From: Herbiconiux flava
GTDB taxonomy: Bacteria; Actinomycetota; Actinomycetes; Actinomycetales; Microbacteriaceae
DNA: 64,000 nt
NCBI RefSeq assembly: GCF_013409865.1
Contig: NZ_JACCBM010000001.1
Location: 496,001-560,000 of the forward strand
Direction: 5' to 3'
Shown: one piece after another, positions 18,767-27,023 of the stretch
How positions within the stretch are numbered: the first letter of the stretch is position 1
Layout of the letters: every line of letters begins with the position of its first letter
Program-made: the position numbers and the translations under genes
Notes under the pieces: model-generated
Database searches by the model: none
Seen by the model: the letters and a program-made list of their open reading frames with translations, nothing else
Told to the model about the DNA's origin: nothing

Positions 18767-21700
18767 TTGAGAAAGCAGCCCTACGTGCCCCTTGCCTCCG
18801 CGCGTCCTCTGTTCCGATCCGATCCGGGCGGGGGGCCACGAGGCCGCCGTTCCCGGCAGGCCGCCGCGCTCGTCGCGGTCGCCGGCATCATCGCCGCCGG
18901 CTCGTTCGCCTTCTCGAGCGCCTCGGCGGCGCCCGCCGGTTCGGCCGTGAAGCCGCCCGTCGGCCCCTCCGTGCCGGTGAGCTACGTCGACGGCACCTAC
19001 ATCGTCACCCTGGTCGACGACCCCGCGGCCACCTACACCGGGTCGGACCAGCGCTTCGCGCAGACCGCCCCCGAGGGCGGTCAGCAGCTCGAGGCCGCGG
19101 CCCCGGCGGTCGAGGCGTACTCGGCGCACCTGCAGAACCAGCAGGACGCCGTGGCCTCGTCGGTCGGCGCCTCGGTCGGCTACAGCTACACGCTCACCCT
19201 GAACGGATTCTCGGCGAACCTCACCGCCGACCAGGCCGCCGAGCTCGCGAACCGTCGCGACGTCGCGGCCGTCACCAAGTCCGAGGTCAAGCACCTCGAC
19301 CGGGCTCCCGCCGCCGCTCCCACGGCACCGGTGGAGGCCGCGGCCCTGACGCCGTTCCCCGAGACCGGACAGCAGTCCTCCACCGACTTCCTCGGCCTGA
19401 GCGGGGACGACGGCCTCTGGTCGGAGCTCGGCGGTCAGTCGCAGGCCGGTGCGGGCATCGTCGTCGGCGACATCGACAGCGGCATCGCGCCCGAGAACCC
19501 CTCCTTCGCGGGCGACACCCTGGGCACGGCGGAAGGCGCCGAGCCCTACCTCGACGGCGACCGCATCGTGTTCGAGAAGTCCGACGGCCAGACCTACTCC
19601 GGCATCTGCCAGCCCGGCCTGGACGGCGACCAGCAGTGGACGGGCGAGGAGTGCAACACCAAGCTCATCGGCGCCAGCTGGTTCCTGCCCAAGTCGCTCT
19701 ACGACCTGGTGGGCACCCCCGATCGCCCCGAGTTCCTCTCGCCGCGCGACGGCGACGGCCACGGCTCGCACACCACCTCGACCGCGGCGGGCAACGCCGA
19801 CGTCGACGCCACCATCGGCGACTACGACTTCGGCGACATCTCCGGTGTCGCCCCGGCCGCCAAGGTCGCGGAGTACAAGGTCTGCTGGAACGGCAACGGC
19901 AAGGAGACCGACGACGGCTGCTACACGGAGTCGATCCTCGCGGCGATCGAGCAGGCCGTGGCCGACGGCGTCGACGTGATCAACTACTCGATCGGCGGCG
20001 GCGCGGCCACCTCCACCTTCGCCCTGGAGGACCAGGCGTTCTTCGGTGCGGCGGCGGCGGGCGTCTTCGTCTCGGCCTCGGCCGGCAACTCGGGCCCCGG
20101 CGCGAGCACGCTCGACCACGCCTCCCCCTGGTACACCACCGTGGCGGCCTCGTCGATCCCGACCTACACGGCGACCGCGGAGCTCGGCAACGGCGAGAAG
20201 TTCGCCGGCGCCTCGATCACGGTGCACGAGCCCGTGACGGCTCCGCTGGCGCTCGGCGACGACGTGGGCGGCGACGACGGCGACGTCGACCCGACCATCT
20301 GCGAGACGGGCAGCCTCTCGCCCGCGCTCACCGCCGGGAAGATCGTCGTCTGCGAGGCCGGCGTCACCGCCCGCGTCTCGAAGTCGGCCGAGGTCGCCCG
20401 CGCGGGCGGTGTCGGCATGCTGCTGGTGAACCCGTTCCCGAACGCGAACCACGCCGACGACCACTCGGTGCCGTCCATCCAGATCGACTCCGACCACTAC
20501 GACGCGATCTACGCCTACGCGGCCACCGCCGGCGCCACAGCGACGCTCGTCGAGGGCAACACCTCCGGTGAGGAGCGCCCCGTTCCCCAGGTCGCCGGAT
20601 TCTCGTCCCGCGGGCCGGCCGAGGCCGACACCGCCGACGTGCTGAAGCCCGACATCACCGCTCCCGGTGTGTCGATCCTGGCCGACGGCGCGAACCAGCA
20701 GGGCGACGACCCGAACTTCCAGTTCGAGTCGGGCACCTCGATGTCCGCGCCGCACGTGGCCGGTCTCGCGGCGCTCTACCTGACGAAGTTCCCGAACGCC
20801 TCGGTCTCGACCATCAAGTCGTCGATGATGACCTCGGCGTACGACTCGGTCGAGCAGGACGGGTCGGCCTCGAGCGACGTGTTCGCGCAGGGTGCGGGTC
20901 ACGTCGACCCGAGCCGCATGCTCGACCCGGGACTCGTCTACGACAGCGGGCCGCAGGACTGGTATGCCTTCCTGCTCGGTGAGGGCTACGTCTTCCCCGA
21001 GCCGCTCGGCGTGGAGCCGATCGACCCGTCCGACCTGAACCAGCCCTCGATCGCCATCGGCTCGCTGGCCGGGCTGCAGACGGTCACCCGTACGGTCACC
21101 TCGACCGCCGCGGGCAGCTACACCGCGTCGCTCGACATCCCGGGGGTCGAGACCACGGTCACGCCCTCGACGCTGTCGTTCGGCGCGGCCGGCGAGACCG
21201 CCAGCTACACCGTCACCTTCGACGTGGCCGACGCCCCGCTCGACGAGTTCGCCACCGGCTACCTCGTCTGGTCGGGTGACACCGGCGAGGTGCGCAGCCC
21301 TGTGGCCGTGCGCCCCGTCGCGCTGGCGGTGCCCTACGAGGTCTCCGGCGAGGGCAACTCGGGCACCGTCTCGGTGCCGGTCACGCCCGGCATCGACGGC
21401 AACCTGCCGCTCGCCGTCACCGGCCTCGCCGAGGGAACCCTCGTCGAGGACGCCAGCGCCGGCGACGGCCACTCCGGGTCGCTGCCCAAGGGCGAGACCT
21501 TCGAGTCGACGGTGACGGTCGAGGAGGGAACCTCGTTCGCGAGGTTCGACCTCGACGCCCTCACTGACACCGACGACCTGGATCTCTACGTCGACCGGAT
21601 CGGAGAGGACGGCAAGCCCGTCACCTCCTACACTTCGGCGACCGGATCGGCCGACGAGCGCGTGGACATCGAGAACCCCGAGCCCGGTACCTACCGGGTG

Positions 21701-22192
21701 ACGGTGGACATCTTCTCGGTGACCGACGGCTCGGACGCGTCGGTGTTCGACCTGGTCGAGTACCTGCTCGGGGTCGGCGAGACCCCCGGTGCGCTCACCG
21801 CGCCGGCCTCGCTCGACCTGGTCTCGGGTCAGGCCACGAGCTACGACGTGAGCTGGACCGACCTCGACGGCCCGGCCCGCTTCCTCGGCACGGTCGCCTA
21901 CGGCGACACCGGTCTCTCGACGTTGGTCTCGGTCACCACGACCCAGGCCGCTCCGACGCCGACCCCCACGCCGACCGAGACCGCGACGCCCACGCCGGCG
22001 CCGAGCGGCTCTCCGGCGCCGGGTGACCCGGGTGCCACCAGCGCTCCGGCGCCGGGTGCGGGCGGCAGCGGCTCGTCGGGCCTCGCCAACACCGGCTTCG
22101 CCGGGCTCGGCATCGGCATGATCGCCGTGGTCGTGCTGGCCGGCGGCATCGCCGTGGTGCTGGTGATGCGCCGCCGCGCCTCGCGCAGCTAG
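18767..22192 (+). CDS. Secreted, sortase-anchored subtilisin-like (S8) serine protease
   Basis: A 1,141-residue exported protease. Order: signal peptide (basic RRSRQ, hydrophobic core, cut near SASAAPAG at ~residue 55); I9-like propeptide (~70-165); S8 catalytic domain with Asp237 (DIDSG), His332 (GHGSH) and Ser658 (GTSMSAPHVAG), split by a PA-type insert around residues 460-610; Fn3-like and prepeptidase-like C-terminal domains; a Pro/Thr-rich spacer; and LANTG at 1106-1110 with a helix and basic tail, a class E sortase signal. The start may be TTG 18767 or GTG 18785. An AT-richer stretch upstream likely holds the promoter. It may supply peptides or process surface proteins. Confidence 0.93.
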   Translation: MRKQPYVPLASARPLFRSDPGGGPRGRRSRQAAALVAVAGIIAAGSFAFSSASAAPAGSAVKPPVGPSVPVSYVDGTYIVTLVDDPAATYTGSDQRFAQTAPEGGQQLEAAAPAVEAYSAHLQNQQDAVASSVGASVGYSYTLTLNGFSANLTADQAAELANRRDVAAVTKSEVKHLDRAPAAAPTAPVEAAALTPFPETGQQSSTDFLGLSGDDGLWSELGGQSQAGAGIVVGDIDSGIAPENPSFAGDTLGTAEGAEPYLDGDRIVFEKSDGQTYSGICQPGLDGDQQWTGEECNTKLIGASWFLPKSLYDLVGTPDRPEFLSPRDGDGHGSHTTSTAAGNADVDATIGDYDFGDISGVAPAAKVAEYKVCWNGNGKETDDGCYTESILAAIEQAVADGVDVINYSIGGGAATSTFALEDQAFFGAAAAGVFVSASAGNSGPGASTLDHASPWYTTVAASSIPTYTATAELGNGEKFAGASITVHEPVTAPLALGDDVGGDDGDVDPTICETGSLSPALTAGKIVVCEAGVTARVSKSAEVARAGGVGMLLVNPFPNANHADDHSVPSIQIDSDHYDAIYAYAATAGATATLVEGNTSGEERPVPQVAGFSSRGPAEADTADVLKPDITAPGVSILADGANQQGDDPNFQFESGTSMSAPHVAGLAALYLTKFPNASVSTIKSSMMTSAYDSVEQDGSASSDVFAQGAGHVDPSRMLDPGLVYDSGPQDWYAFLLGEGYVFPEPLGVEPIDPSDLNQPSIAIGSLAGLQTVTRTVTSTAAGSYTASLDIPGVETTVTPSTLSFGAAGETASYTVTFDVADAPLDEFATGYLVWSGDTGEVRSPVAVRPVALAVPYEVSGEGNSGTVSVPVTPGIDGNLPLAVTGLAEGTLVEDASAGDGHSGSLPKGETFESTVTVEEGTSFARFDLDALTDTDDLDLYVDRIGEDGKPVTSYTSATGSADERVDIENPEPGTYRVTVDIFSVTDGSDASVFDLVEYLLGVGETPGALTAPASLDLVSGQATSYDVSWTDLDGPARFLGTVAYGDTGLSTLVSVTTTQAAPTPTPTPTETATPTPAPSGSPAPGDPGATSAPAPGAGGSGSSGLANTGFAGLGIGMIAVVVLAGGIAVVLVMRRRASRS

Positions 22193-22205
22193 GCGGGAAC
22201 ACGTG

Positions 22206-22235
22206 AAGGGGGCGGGCCGTGAGGCCCGCCCCCTT
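22206..22235 (+). terminator. Strong terminator after the protease gene
   Basis: AAGGGGGCGGGCC and its complement GGCCCGCCCCCTT flank a 4-base loop, and TTT ends the stem. It starts 13 bases after the protease stop. Confidence 0.85.
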
Positions 22236-22268
22236 TCGTCGTCCCGGCTCGGCCCGGGACGTGAGCCC

Positions 22269-22336
22269 GGTCAGCCGGAAGCGCCAGCCCGATCAGACCG
22301 GCGGCGCCAGCGCGATCAGGCCGGCAGCGTCAGCAC
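22269..22336. repeat. 23-bp degenerate tandem repeat over the 3' end of the aldehyde dehydrogenase gene
   Basis: Three units of about 23 bases have the pattern GATCAG-CCGG-N3-GCGCCAGC: 22269-22290, 22291-22313 and 22314-22336. The last carries the gene's final codons and its TGA stop (22316-22318, minus strand). Copies extend only downstream of the stop. Confidence 0.7.
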
Positions 22337-23824
22337 GCCGTCGACCCGGCGCGGGATGCCGGTGAAGCCGTCCCGCAGCTCCGCCGGCAGCGCCGCCTCC
22401 GGCGCGTTCTGCCAGGCGAGCGGGCGCAGGAAGCGGCGCACCGCCGTGACGCCCACCGAGGTGTGCTGCGAGTTCGTCGACGGCCACGGGCCGCCGTGCT
22501 GCTGCGCCCAGGCGACCCGCACCCCGGTCGGGTAGCCGTTGAAGACCACCCGGCCCGAGCTGGCCTCGAGGGTCGACGACAGCGAGGAGACCACGTCGGG
22601 CTCGTCGTCCTCGACGTGCAGCGTGGCGGTCAGCGAGCGCGGGATACGGCCGAACGCCTCGCGCACCTCGTCGAGCGAGTCGTAGCGGGCCACCACCACG
22701 AGCGGCCCGAAGGCCTCCTCCGCGAGCTCCGCACCGAGGGTGCCCGCGGTGGTCTCGAGCAGGCGCGGCGACACCGCGAACCCCGACCCCTCCTCCGGGG
22801 AGCCGCCCGAGGCCCCGACCACCGCTCCGGCGGCCACCAGACGGTCGGCGATCTCGCCGAACGAGGTCTGGATGCGGTCGTTCAGCAGCACCTGAGGCCC
22901 GGCCGCCGCGGTGAGCGACTCGAGGGCGTCGACGACCGCCTGCCCCTCGGGCCCCGAGGGCACGAACGCGATGCCCGGCTTCGTGCAGAGCTGCCCGGCC
23001 GAGCCGGTGTACGAGGCGAACAGCCCCTCGGCGATCGCGGCACCGCGCGAGGCGGCCGCTCCGGGCGACACCACCAGCGGGTTGATGCTCGACAGCTCGC
23101 CGAAGAACGGGATGGGGTCGGGCCGCTGGTCGATGGCCCGCTGCAGCGCCTCGGCCGCGCCGAGCGACCCGGTGAAGCCGGCCGCCTTGATGGCCGGCTC
23201 CTGCACGAGGGACACGCCGGCCTGCTGGCCGTAGACGATCCCGAAGGTGCCTCGCGGCGCGCCCACCGACTCGGCCGCCCGCTGCAGCACCTCGTACGAC
23301 AGCTTCGAGGTGAGCGGATGCGAGCCGTGCGCCTTGACGACCACCGGCGATCCGGCGGCGATCGCCGACGCCACGTCGCCCCCGAGCACCGAGAAGGCGA
23401 AGGGGAAGTTGCTCGAGCCGAACACCGCGACGGGGCCGATGGAGACGAGCATCCGCCGCACGTCGGGAGCCGCGCCGAGCGGGGTGTCGCCCGCGTGGTC
23501 GATGGCCGCCTCGACGAACGACCCCTCGCGCACGGCCTCGGCGAAGAGCGAGAACTGGAAGGCGCTGCGGCCGGCCTCGCCGGTGAGGCGAGCCGTGCCG
23601 AGCCCGGTCTCGGCGTCGGCGGTGGCCACGAGCTCGTCGCGGGCGGCGAGCACCCCGGCGGCCATCGCGTCGAGCAACTGCGCGCGGAACTCCCGGCCCC
23701 GCGACTGCAGCTCCTGGGCGGCCGACTCGGCGCGCAGGGCGATCTCGTGCACGGTCTCGGGCGAGGTGGGCGCCAACGTGGTGGCAGCGCTAACACCGGT
23801 TCGCGGATCTGTGGTGGTGAGCAT
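22316..23824 (-). CDS. Aldehyde dehydrogenase, 2-oxoglutarate-semialdehyde dehydrogenase type
   Basis: A 502-residue ALDH. GSSNFPFAFSVLGGD and GSPVVVKAHGSHPLTSKL form the cofactor site. The catalytic Glu is in FFGELSSINPLVV and the catalytic Cys in SAGQLCTKPGI. This pattern is typical of 2-oxoglutarate-semialdehyde/2,5-dioxovalerate dehydrogenases, the last step of non-phosphorylating pentose or hexarate breakdown. ATG at 23824, preceded by AAGGAG, is preferred over an upstream in-frame ATG at 23914 that overlaps lacI. It lies 34 bases after the LacI gene, and a LacI-type operator lies inside codons 10-15. With the FAH-type dehydratase it would deliver 2-oxoglutarate. Confidence 0.9.
   Translation of the reverse strand: MLTTTDPRTGVSAATTLAPTSPETVHEIALRAESAAQELQSRGREFRAQLLDAMAAGVLAARDELVATADAETGLGTARLTGEAGRSAFQFSLFAEAVREGSFVEAAIDHAGDTPLGAAPDVRRMLVSIGPVAVFGSSNFPFAFSVLGGDVASAIAAGSPVVVKAHGSHPLTSKLSYEVLQRAAESVGAPRGTFGIVYGQQAGVSLVQEPAIKAAGFTGSLGAAEALQRAIDQRPDPIPFFGELSSINPLVVSPGAAASRGAAIAEGLFASYTGSAGQLCTKPGIAFVPSGPEGQAVVDALESLTAAAGPQVLLNDRIQTSFGEIADRLVAAGAVVGASGGSPEEGSGFAVSPRLLETTAGTLGAELAEEAFGPLVVVARYDSLDEVREAFGRIPRSLTATLHVEDDEPDVVSSLSSTLEASSGRVVFNGYPTGVRVAWAQQHGGPWPSTNSQHTSVGVTAVRRFLRPLAWQNAPEAALPAELRDGFTGIPRRVDGVLTLPA
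23782..23795. promoter_or_regulatory. LacI-type operator inside the aldehyde dehydrogenase gene
   Basis: TGGCAGCGCTAACA, identical over 14 bases to the site at 29586-29599, centred on AGCGCT. It begins 27 bases inside the coding sequence, so it could act as a roadblock or auxiliary site for looping. Confidence 0.6.
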
Positions 23825-23858
23825 CGGTACTCCTTCAGGGGGTGGGGTGCGGGAAAGG

Positions 23859-24914
23859 TCAGGCGCTCTCGCGCGCCACGACCGAGAAGCCGAGGTCGAT
23901 CTCGGCGGTCTCACGGGTGCCGCCGGTCATCCGCGCGAGCAGCAGCTCGCCCGCCGCGGTGCCGATCTGGCGGTTGGGCACGGCGACCGTGGTGAGGGTC
24001 GGCACGAGGTGCCGCCCGATCTCGAAGTCGCCGAAGCCCGTGACGGCGATGTCTCCGGGCACCGAGATGCCCGCGCGGGCGCACTCGAGCACGGCGCCGG
24101 CGGCGAACACGTCGCTGGCGAACATCAGCACGTCGGTCTCCGGATGCGCGGCCCGCGTCTCGGTGAGCAGCCGCCGCCCCGTGTCGTAGTCGACCGTCGC
24201 GGTGCCCGAGTCGACGACCCGCACCGGCTCGCCCGGGAACAGCGCGTCCACCGACTCCTCGAAGCTCGCCCGCCGGGCGAGCGCCCGGAAGTCGCCCGTC
24301 TGGAACGAGCCGGCGAACGTCGGATGCCGGTAGCCGCGATCCCGCGCGAACTCCACGAGGGCCCGGATGGCGGCGCTGTTCGAGAAGCCGACCACGCTGT
24401 CGATCGGGGCGTCGGTGAGGTCCCAGGCCTCGACCACGGGCACCTTCGACTCGCGCAGCAGGTGGCCGGTGTTCGGCGAGTGGTCGGTTCCGACGATGAA
24501 GATGCCGTCGGGGCGGCGGCCGAGAAAGGCCCGCACGAGCTCCTCCTCGTGGCCAGGACGGTAGGACGTCGAGCCGATGAAGAGCTGGTACCCCTCGGGG
24601 GCGAGCACCTCCTCGAGGCCCTGCAGGGCATCCGCGAACACCGAGGCGGAGACCGCGGGGATGATCGCCGCGACCGTCATGCTGCGATTGGAGGCGAGGT
24701 TCGAGGCGGCGAGGTTCGGCACGTAGCCCGTCTCGCTGATGGAGTTGCGCACGCGCTCGAGCGTGAACTCCGAGACGAGCTGCGGGCTGCGGATGGAGCG
24801 GGAGACGGTCTGCGGCGACACCTGCGCGTGCCGCGCGACGTCTTCGAGGGTGACCGAGTGCGTCGAGCGGCGCGAGGGGCGCGTGACCAGTGCGGCGACG
24901 GCCCCGTCGCTCAC
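23859..24914 (-). CDS. LacI-family transcriptional regulator
   Basis: A 351-residue repressor. The N-terminal helix-turn-helix and hinge read VTLEDVARHAQVSPQTVSRS, then LVSEFTLERVRNSISETGYV and PNLAASNLASNRS. A periplasmic-binding-protein-like effector domain follows (IIPAVSASVFADALQGLEEV; FASDVFAAGAVLECARAGIS; VTGFGDFEIGRHLVPTLTTV). GTG at 24914 overlaps the FAH-gene stop by 4 bases. It lies within the operon and probably represses it through the AGCGCT palindromes. The inducer is probably a sugar or sugar acid. Confidence 0.93.
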   Translation of the reverse strand: MSDGAVAALVTRPSRRSTHSVTLEDVARHAQVSPQTVSRSIRSPQLVSEFTLERVRNSISETGYVPNLAASNLASNRSMTVAAIIPAVSASVFADALQGLEEVLAPEGYQLFIGSTSYRPGHEEELVRAFLGRRPDGIFIVGTDHSPNTGHLLRESKVPVVEAWDLTDAPIDSVVGFSNSAAIRALVEFARDRGYRHPTFAGSFQTGDFRALARRASFEESVDALFPGEPVRVVDSGTATVDYDTGRRLLTETRAAHPETDVLMFASDVFAAGAVLECARAGISVPGDIAVTGFGDFEIGRHLVPTLTTVAVPNRQIGTAAGELLLARMTGGTRETAEIDLGFSVVARESA

Positions 24915-26122
24915 AGCAGCGCCCGGCTCGCGAGGTTCCTCATCAGCGAGCCGATCCCGAACTCCCACGGTTCGCACCTCTCGCTCGCCTCGACCTGGTT
25001 GACCAGACTACCCAGTTCGCCCGAGGAGATCCGCACGATGTCGCCCCTCTTGTGGGTGAACCCGCGGTCCACGTCGTCGCGGTCGACGATCGGCGCGAAC
25101 ATCGTGCCGAGCATCAGCACGGCGCCGTCGGGATAGCGGTGCTGGGGGCCCTCGAGCTGCGCCACGAGGTCGAGCGGGTCACGGCTGATCTGGCTCATCT
25201 CCGAGGTGCCGTCGAGGTGGAAGCCGTCCTCGCCGTCGATCTCGAGCGTGACGCTCATCCGCCGCACCGCGTCGAGGTCGAAGCCCTCGTCGAAGAGCCG
25301 CACGAGGGGCCCGAGAGCGCAGGAGGCGTTGTTGTCCTTCGCCTTGGGCAGCAGCAGCGCCGAGCGCCCCTCGACGTCGCGGAGGTTCACGTCGTTGCCG
25401 AGGGTCGCGCCGACGATGCGGCCGGCGCGGTCGACGATCAGGGCGACCTCCGGCTCGGGGTTGTTCCAGAGCGAGGTCGAGAGCACGCCCACCTGGTCGG
25501 CGGTGCCGACCGCCGAGAGGGTCGGCCCCTTGGTGAAGATCTCGGCGTCGGGGCCGATGCCGACCTCGAGGTACTGGCTCCAGAGGCCCTCTCCCACGAG
25601 GTACTCCTTCAGTGCCACAGCGGCCGCCGAGCCGGGCACGATCTCGTGCAGGTCGGCGCCGATCTGCTCCAGGATGCCCGCCCGCATCCTCGCGGCCGCC
25701 TCGACGTCGCCCCGCACCCGTTCCTCGATCACGCGCTCGATCATCGAGACGGCGAAGGTGACACCGGCGGCCTTGAGGGTCTGCAGGTCGACGGGGGCGA
25801 GGAGCCACGGACGATCGCGGTCGCGGGCGGCCGGAGCGGTGTTCGCGTAGACCTCCTCGAACGAGCCGAGCCGCGCGCCGGCCGCCGCGCGCGCCGCCGC
25901 TGCCGGGTCGGCCTCGTCGGCGAGCGCGCTCACGGTCGGGAAGGTCGCGCTCAGGTCGAGCACACCCTCCGCGGTGACGAGCACGGGCGAGGGGCCGTTC
26001 ACCGCCGGGTTCCAGACGCGCCCGACGAGCGTTCCGGCGGTGCCGTCGGCCGGCAGCGCCGCCGCGGCGTCGCCCGCCCAGTCGGTGCGGGGGGCGAGGG
26101 GGGTGGTGTCGGTGAGGCTCAT
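24911..26122 (-). CDS. FAH-family 2-keto-3-deoxy-sugar-acid dehydratase (XylX-like)
   Basis: A 403-residue fumarylacetoacetate hydrolase-superfamily enzyme. The C-terminal domain has WNNPEPEVALIVDRAG, with metal-binding Glu residues, then GATLGNDVNLRDVEGRSALL and LPKAKDNNASCALGP. This matches the ~390-residue branch that includes 2-keto-3-deoxy-D-xylonate and L-arabinonate dehydratases rather than true fumarylacetoacetase. The product would be 2-oxoglutarate semialdehyde, the substrate of the ALDH two genes downstream. Which sugar acid it uses is not decided by sequence. The ATG at 26122 is preceded by CGGAGAACC. Confidence 0.87.
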   Translation of the reverse strand: MSLTDTTPLAPRTDWAGDAAAALPADGTAGTLVGRVWNPAVNGPSPVLVTAEGVLDLSATFPTVSALADEADPAAAARAAAGARLGSFEEVYANTAPAARDRDRPWLLAPVDLQTLKAAGVTFAVSMIERVIEERVRGDVEAAARMRAGILEQIGADLHEIVPGSAAAVALKEYLVGEGLWSQYLEVGIGPDAEIFTKGPTLSAVGTADQVGVLSTSLWNNPEPEVALIVDRAGRIVGATLGNDVNLRDVEGRSALLLPKAKDNNASCALGPLVRLFDEGFDLDAVRRMSVTLEIDGEDGFHLDGTSEMSQISRDPLDLVAQLEGPQHRYPDGAVLMLGTMFAPIVDRDDVDRGFTHKRGDIVRISSGELGSLVNQVEASERCEPWEFGIGSLMRNLASRALL

Positions 26123-26149
26123 GGGTTCTCCGTTGCGAGAGGGGCGGGC

Positions 26150-26225
26150 GGGTCGAGGAGTTCGGTGGATGCGTCGGTGTCGGTGGGGTTCGGCGGATGC
26201 GTCGGTGGGGGTCGGCTGGGTCGTC
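26150..26225. repeat. Degenerate repeats after the enoyl-CoA hydratase gene
   Basis: The gap between the hydratase stop (26235) and the FAH start contains two copies of TTCGGYGGATGCGTCGGTG and smaller TCGGTG units. On the minus strand they immediately follow the stop codon. No gene is evident here. Confidence 0.6.
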
Positions 26226-26234
26226 GGGTCGGCG

Positions 26235-27023
26235 TCAGCGCCGGTGGAAGACGCCGGGGCGCTTCTCGGCGAAGGCGGCGCGGCCCTCCGCGGCGTCGTC
26301 GGTGGCGAAGGTCACGGTCTGCAGATCGCGCTCGTAGGCGATCGCCGCGTCCTGGGGCAGGTTGTATGCCGCCCGCAGGTTGGCCTTCGCGGTCTCCGCC
26401 GCGATCGGCGGGCGGGCGGCGATGGTGCGGCCGAGCTCGACGGCCCGCTCCAGCAGCGCGTCGGGCGCCACCAGCTCCGATACGAGGCCCCAGGCCAGCG
26501 CTCGCTCGGCGTCGATCGGGTCGCCCGTCATCAGCATCAGCGCCGCGTTCGACGCGCCGATCGAATGGGCGAGGAAGGTGCTCATGCCGCCGCCGCCGAT
26601 CCAGCCGAGCTTGATCTCGGGCGCCGCGAACGACGCGGTGGTCGACGCGAGCCGGATGTCGCAGGTCATCGCCGTCTCGAGCCCGCCGCCGAAGGCGTAG
26701 CCGTTCACGGCCGCGATCACGGGCTTCCGCAGCAGCCGCAGGGCGTCGCAGTAGTCCTCGCGGTTGCGGAAGTCCCACGGGGTGGCGTACTTGTCGAGCG
26801 AGCGGATGTCCGAGCCGGCGCAGAAGGCTCGCTCACCCGCCCCGGTCAGCACCAGCACCCGCACCTCGTCGCTGTCGTTCGCCCAGCCCGCGACCTCGAC
26901 CAGCGCATCCGACATCTCCTGGGTGACGGAGTTCAGCTTCTGGGGACGGTTGAGGGTGACGACGGCCACCTGGTCGACGAGCTCGACGAGGATCTCGTCG
27001 GTGGCGGGCACGGGTGCGGTCAT
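26235..27023 (-). CDS. Enoyl-CoA hydratase/isomerase-family protein
   Basis: A 262-residue crotonase-fold enzyme acting on CoA thioesters. The oxyanion-hole segments are ERAFCAGSDIRSLDKYA and NGYAFGGGLETAMTCDIRLA. Both positions of the catalytic Glu pair are filled (GGGLE and APEIKLG), so hydratase activity is plausible. ATG at 27023 overlaps the upstream SBP-like gene by 4 bases. With the CoA-transferase two genes upstream it forms a CoA-dependent module placed inside a sugar-acid operon. The substrate is unknown. Confidence 0.9.
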   Translation of the reverse strand: MTAPVPATDEILVELVDQVAVVTLNRPQKLNSVTQEMSDALVEVAGWANDSDEVRVLVLTGAGERAFCAGSDIRSLDKYATPWDFRNREDYCDALRLLRKPVIAAVNGYAFGGGLETAMTCDIRLASTTASFAAPEIKLGWIGGGGMSTFLAHSIGASNAALMLMTGDPIDAERALAWGLVSELVAPDALLERAVELGRTIAARPPIAAETAKANLRAAYNLPQDAAIAYERDLQTVTFATDDAAEGRAAFAEKRPGVFHRR

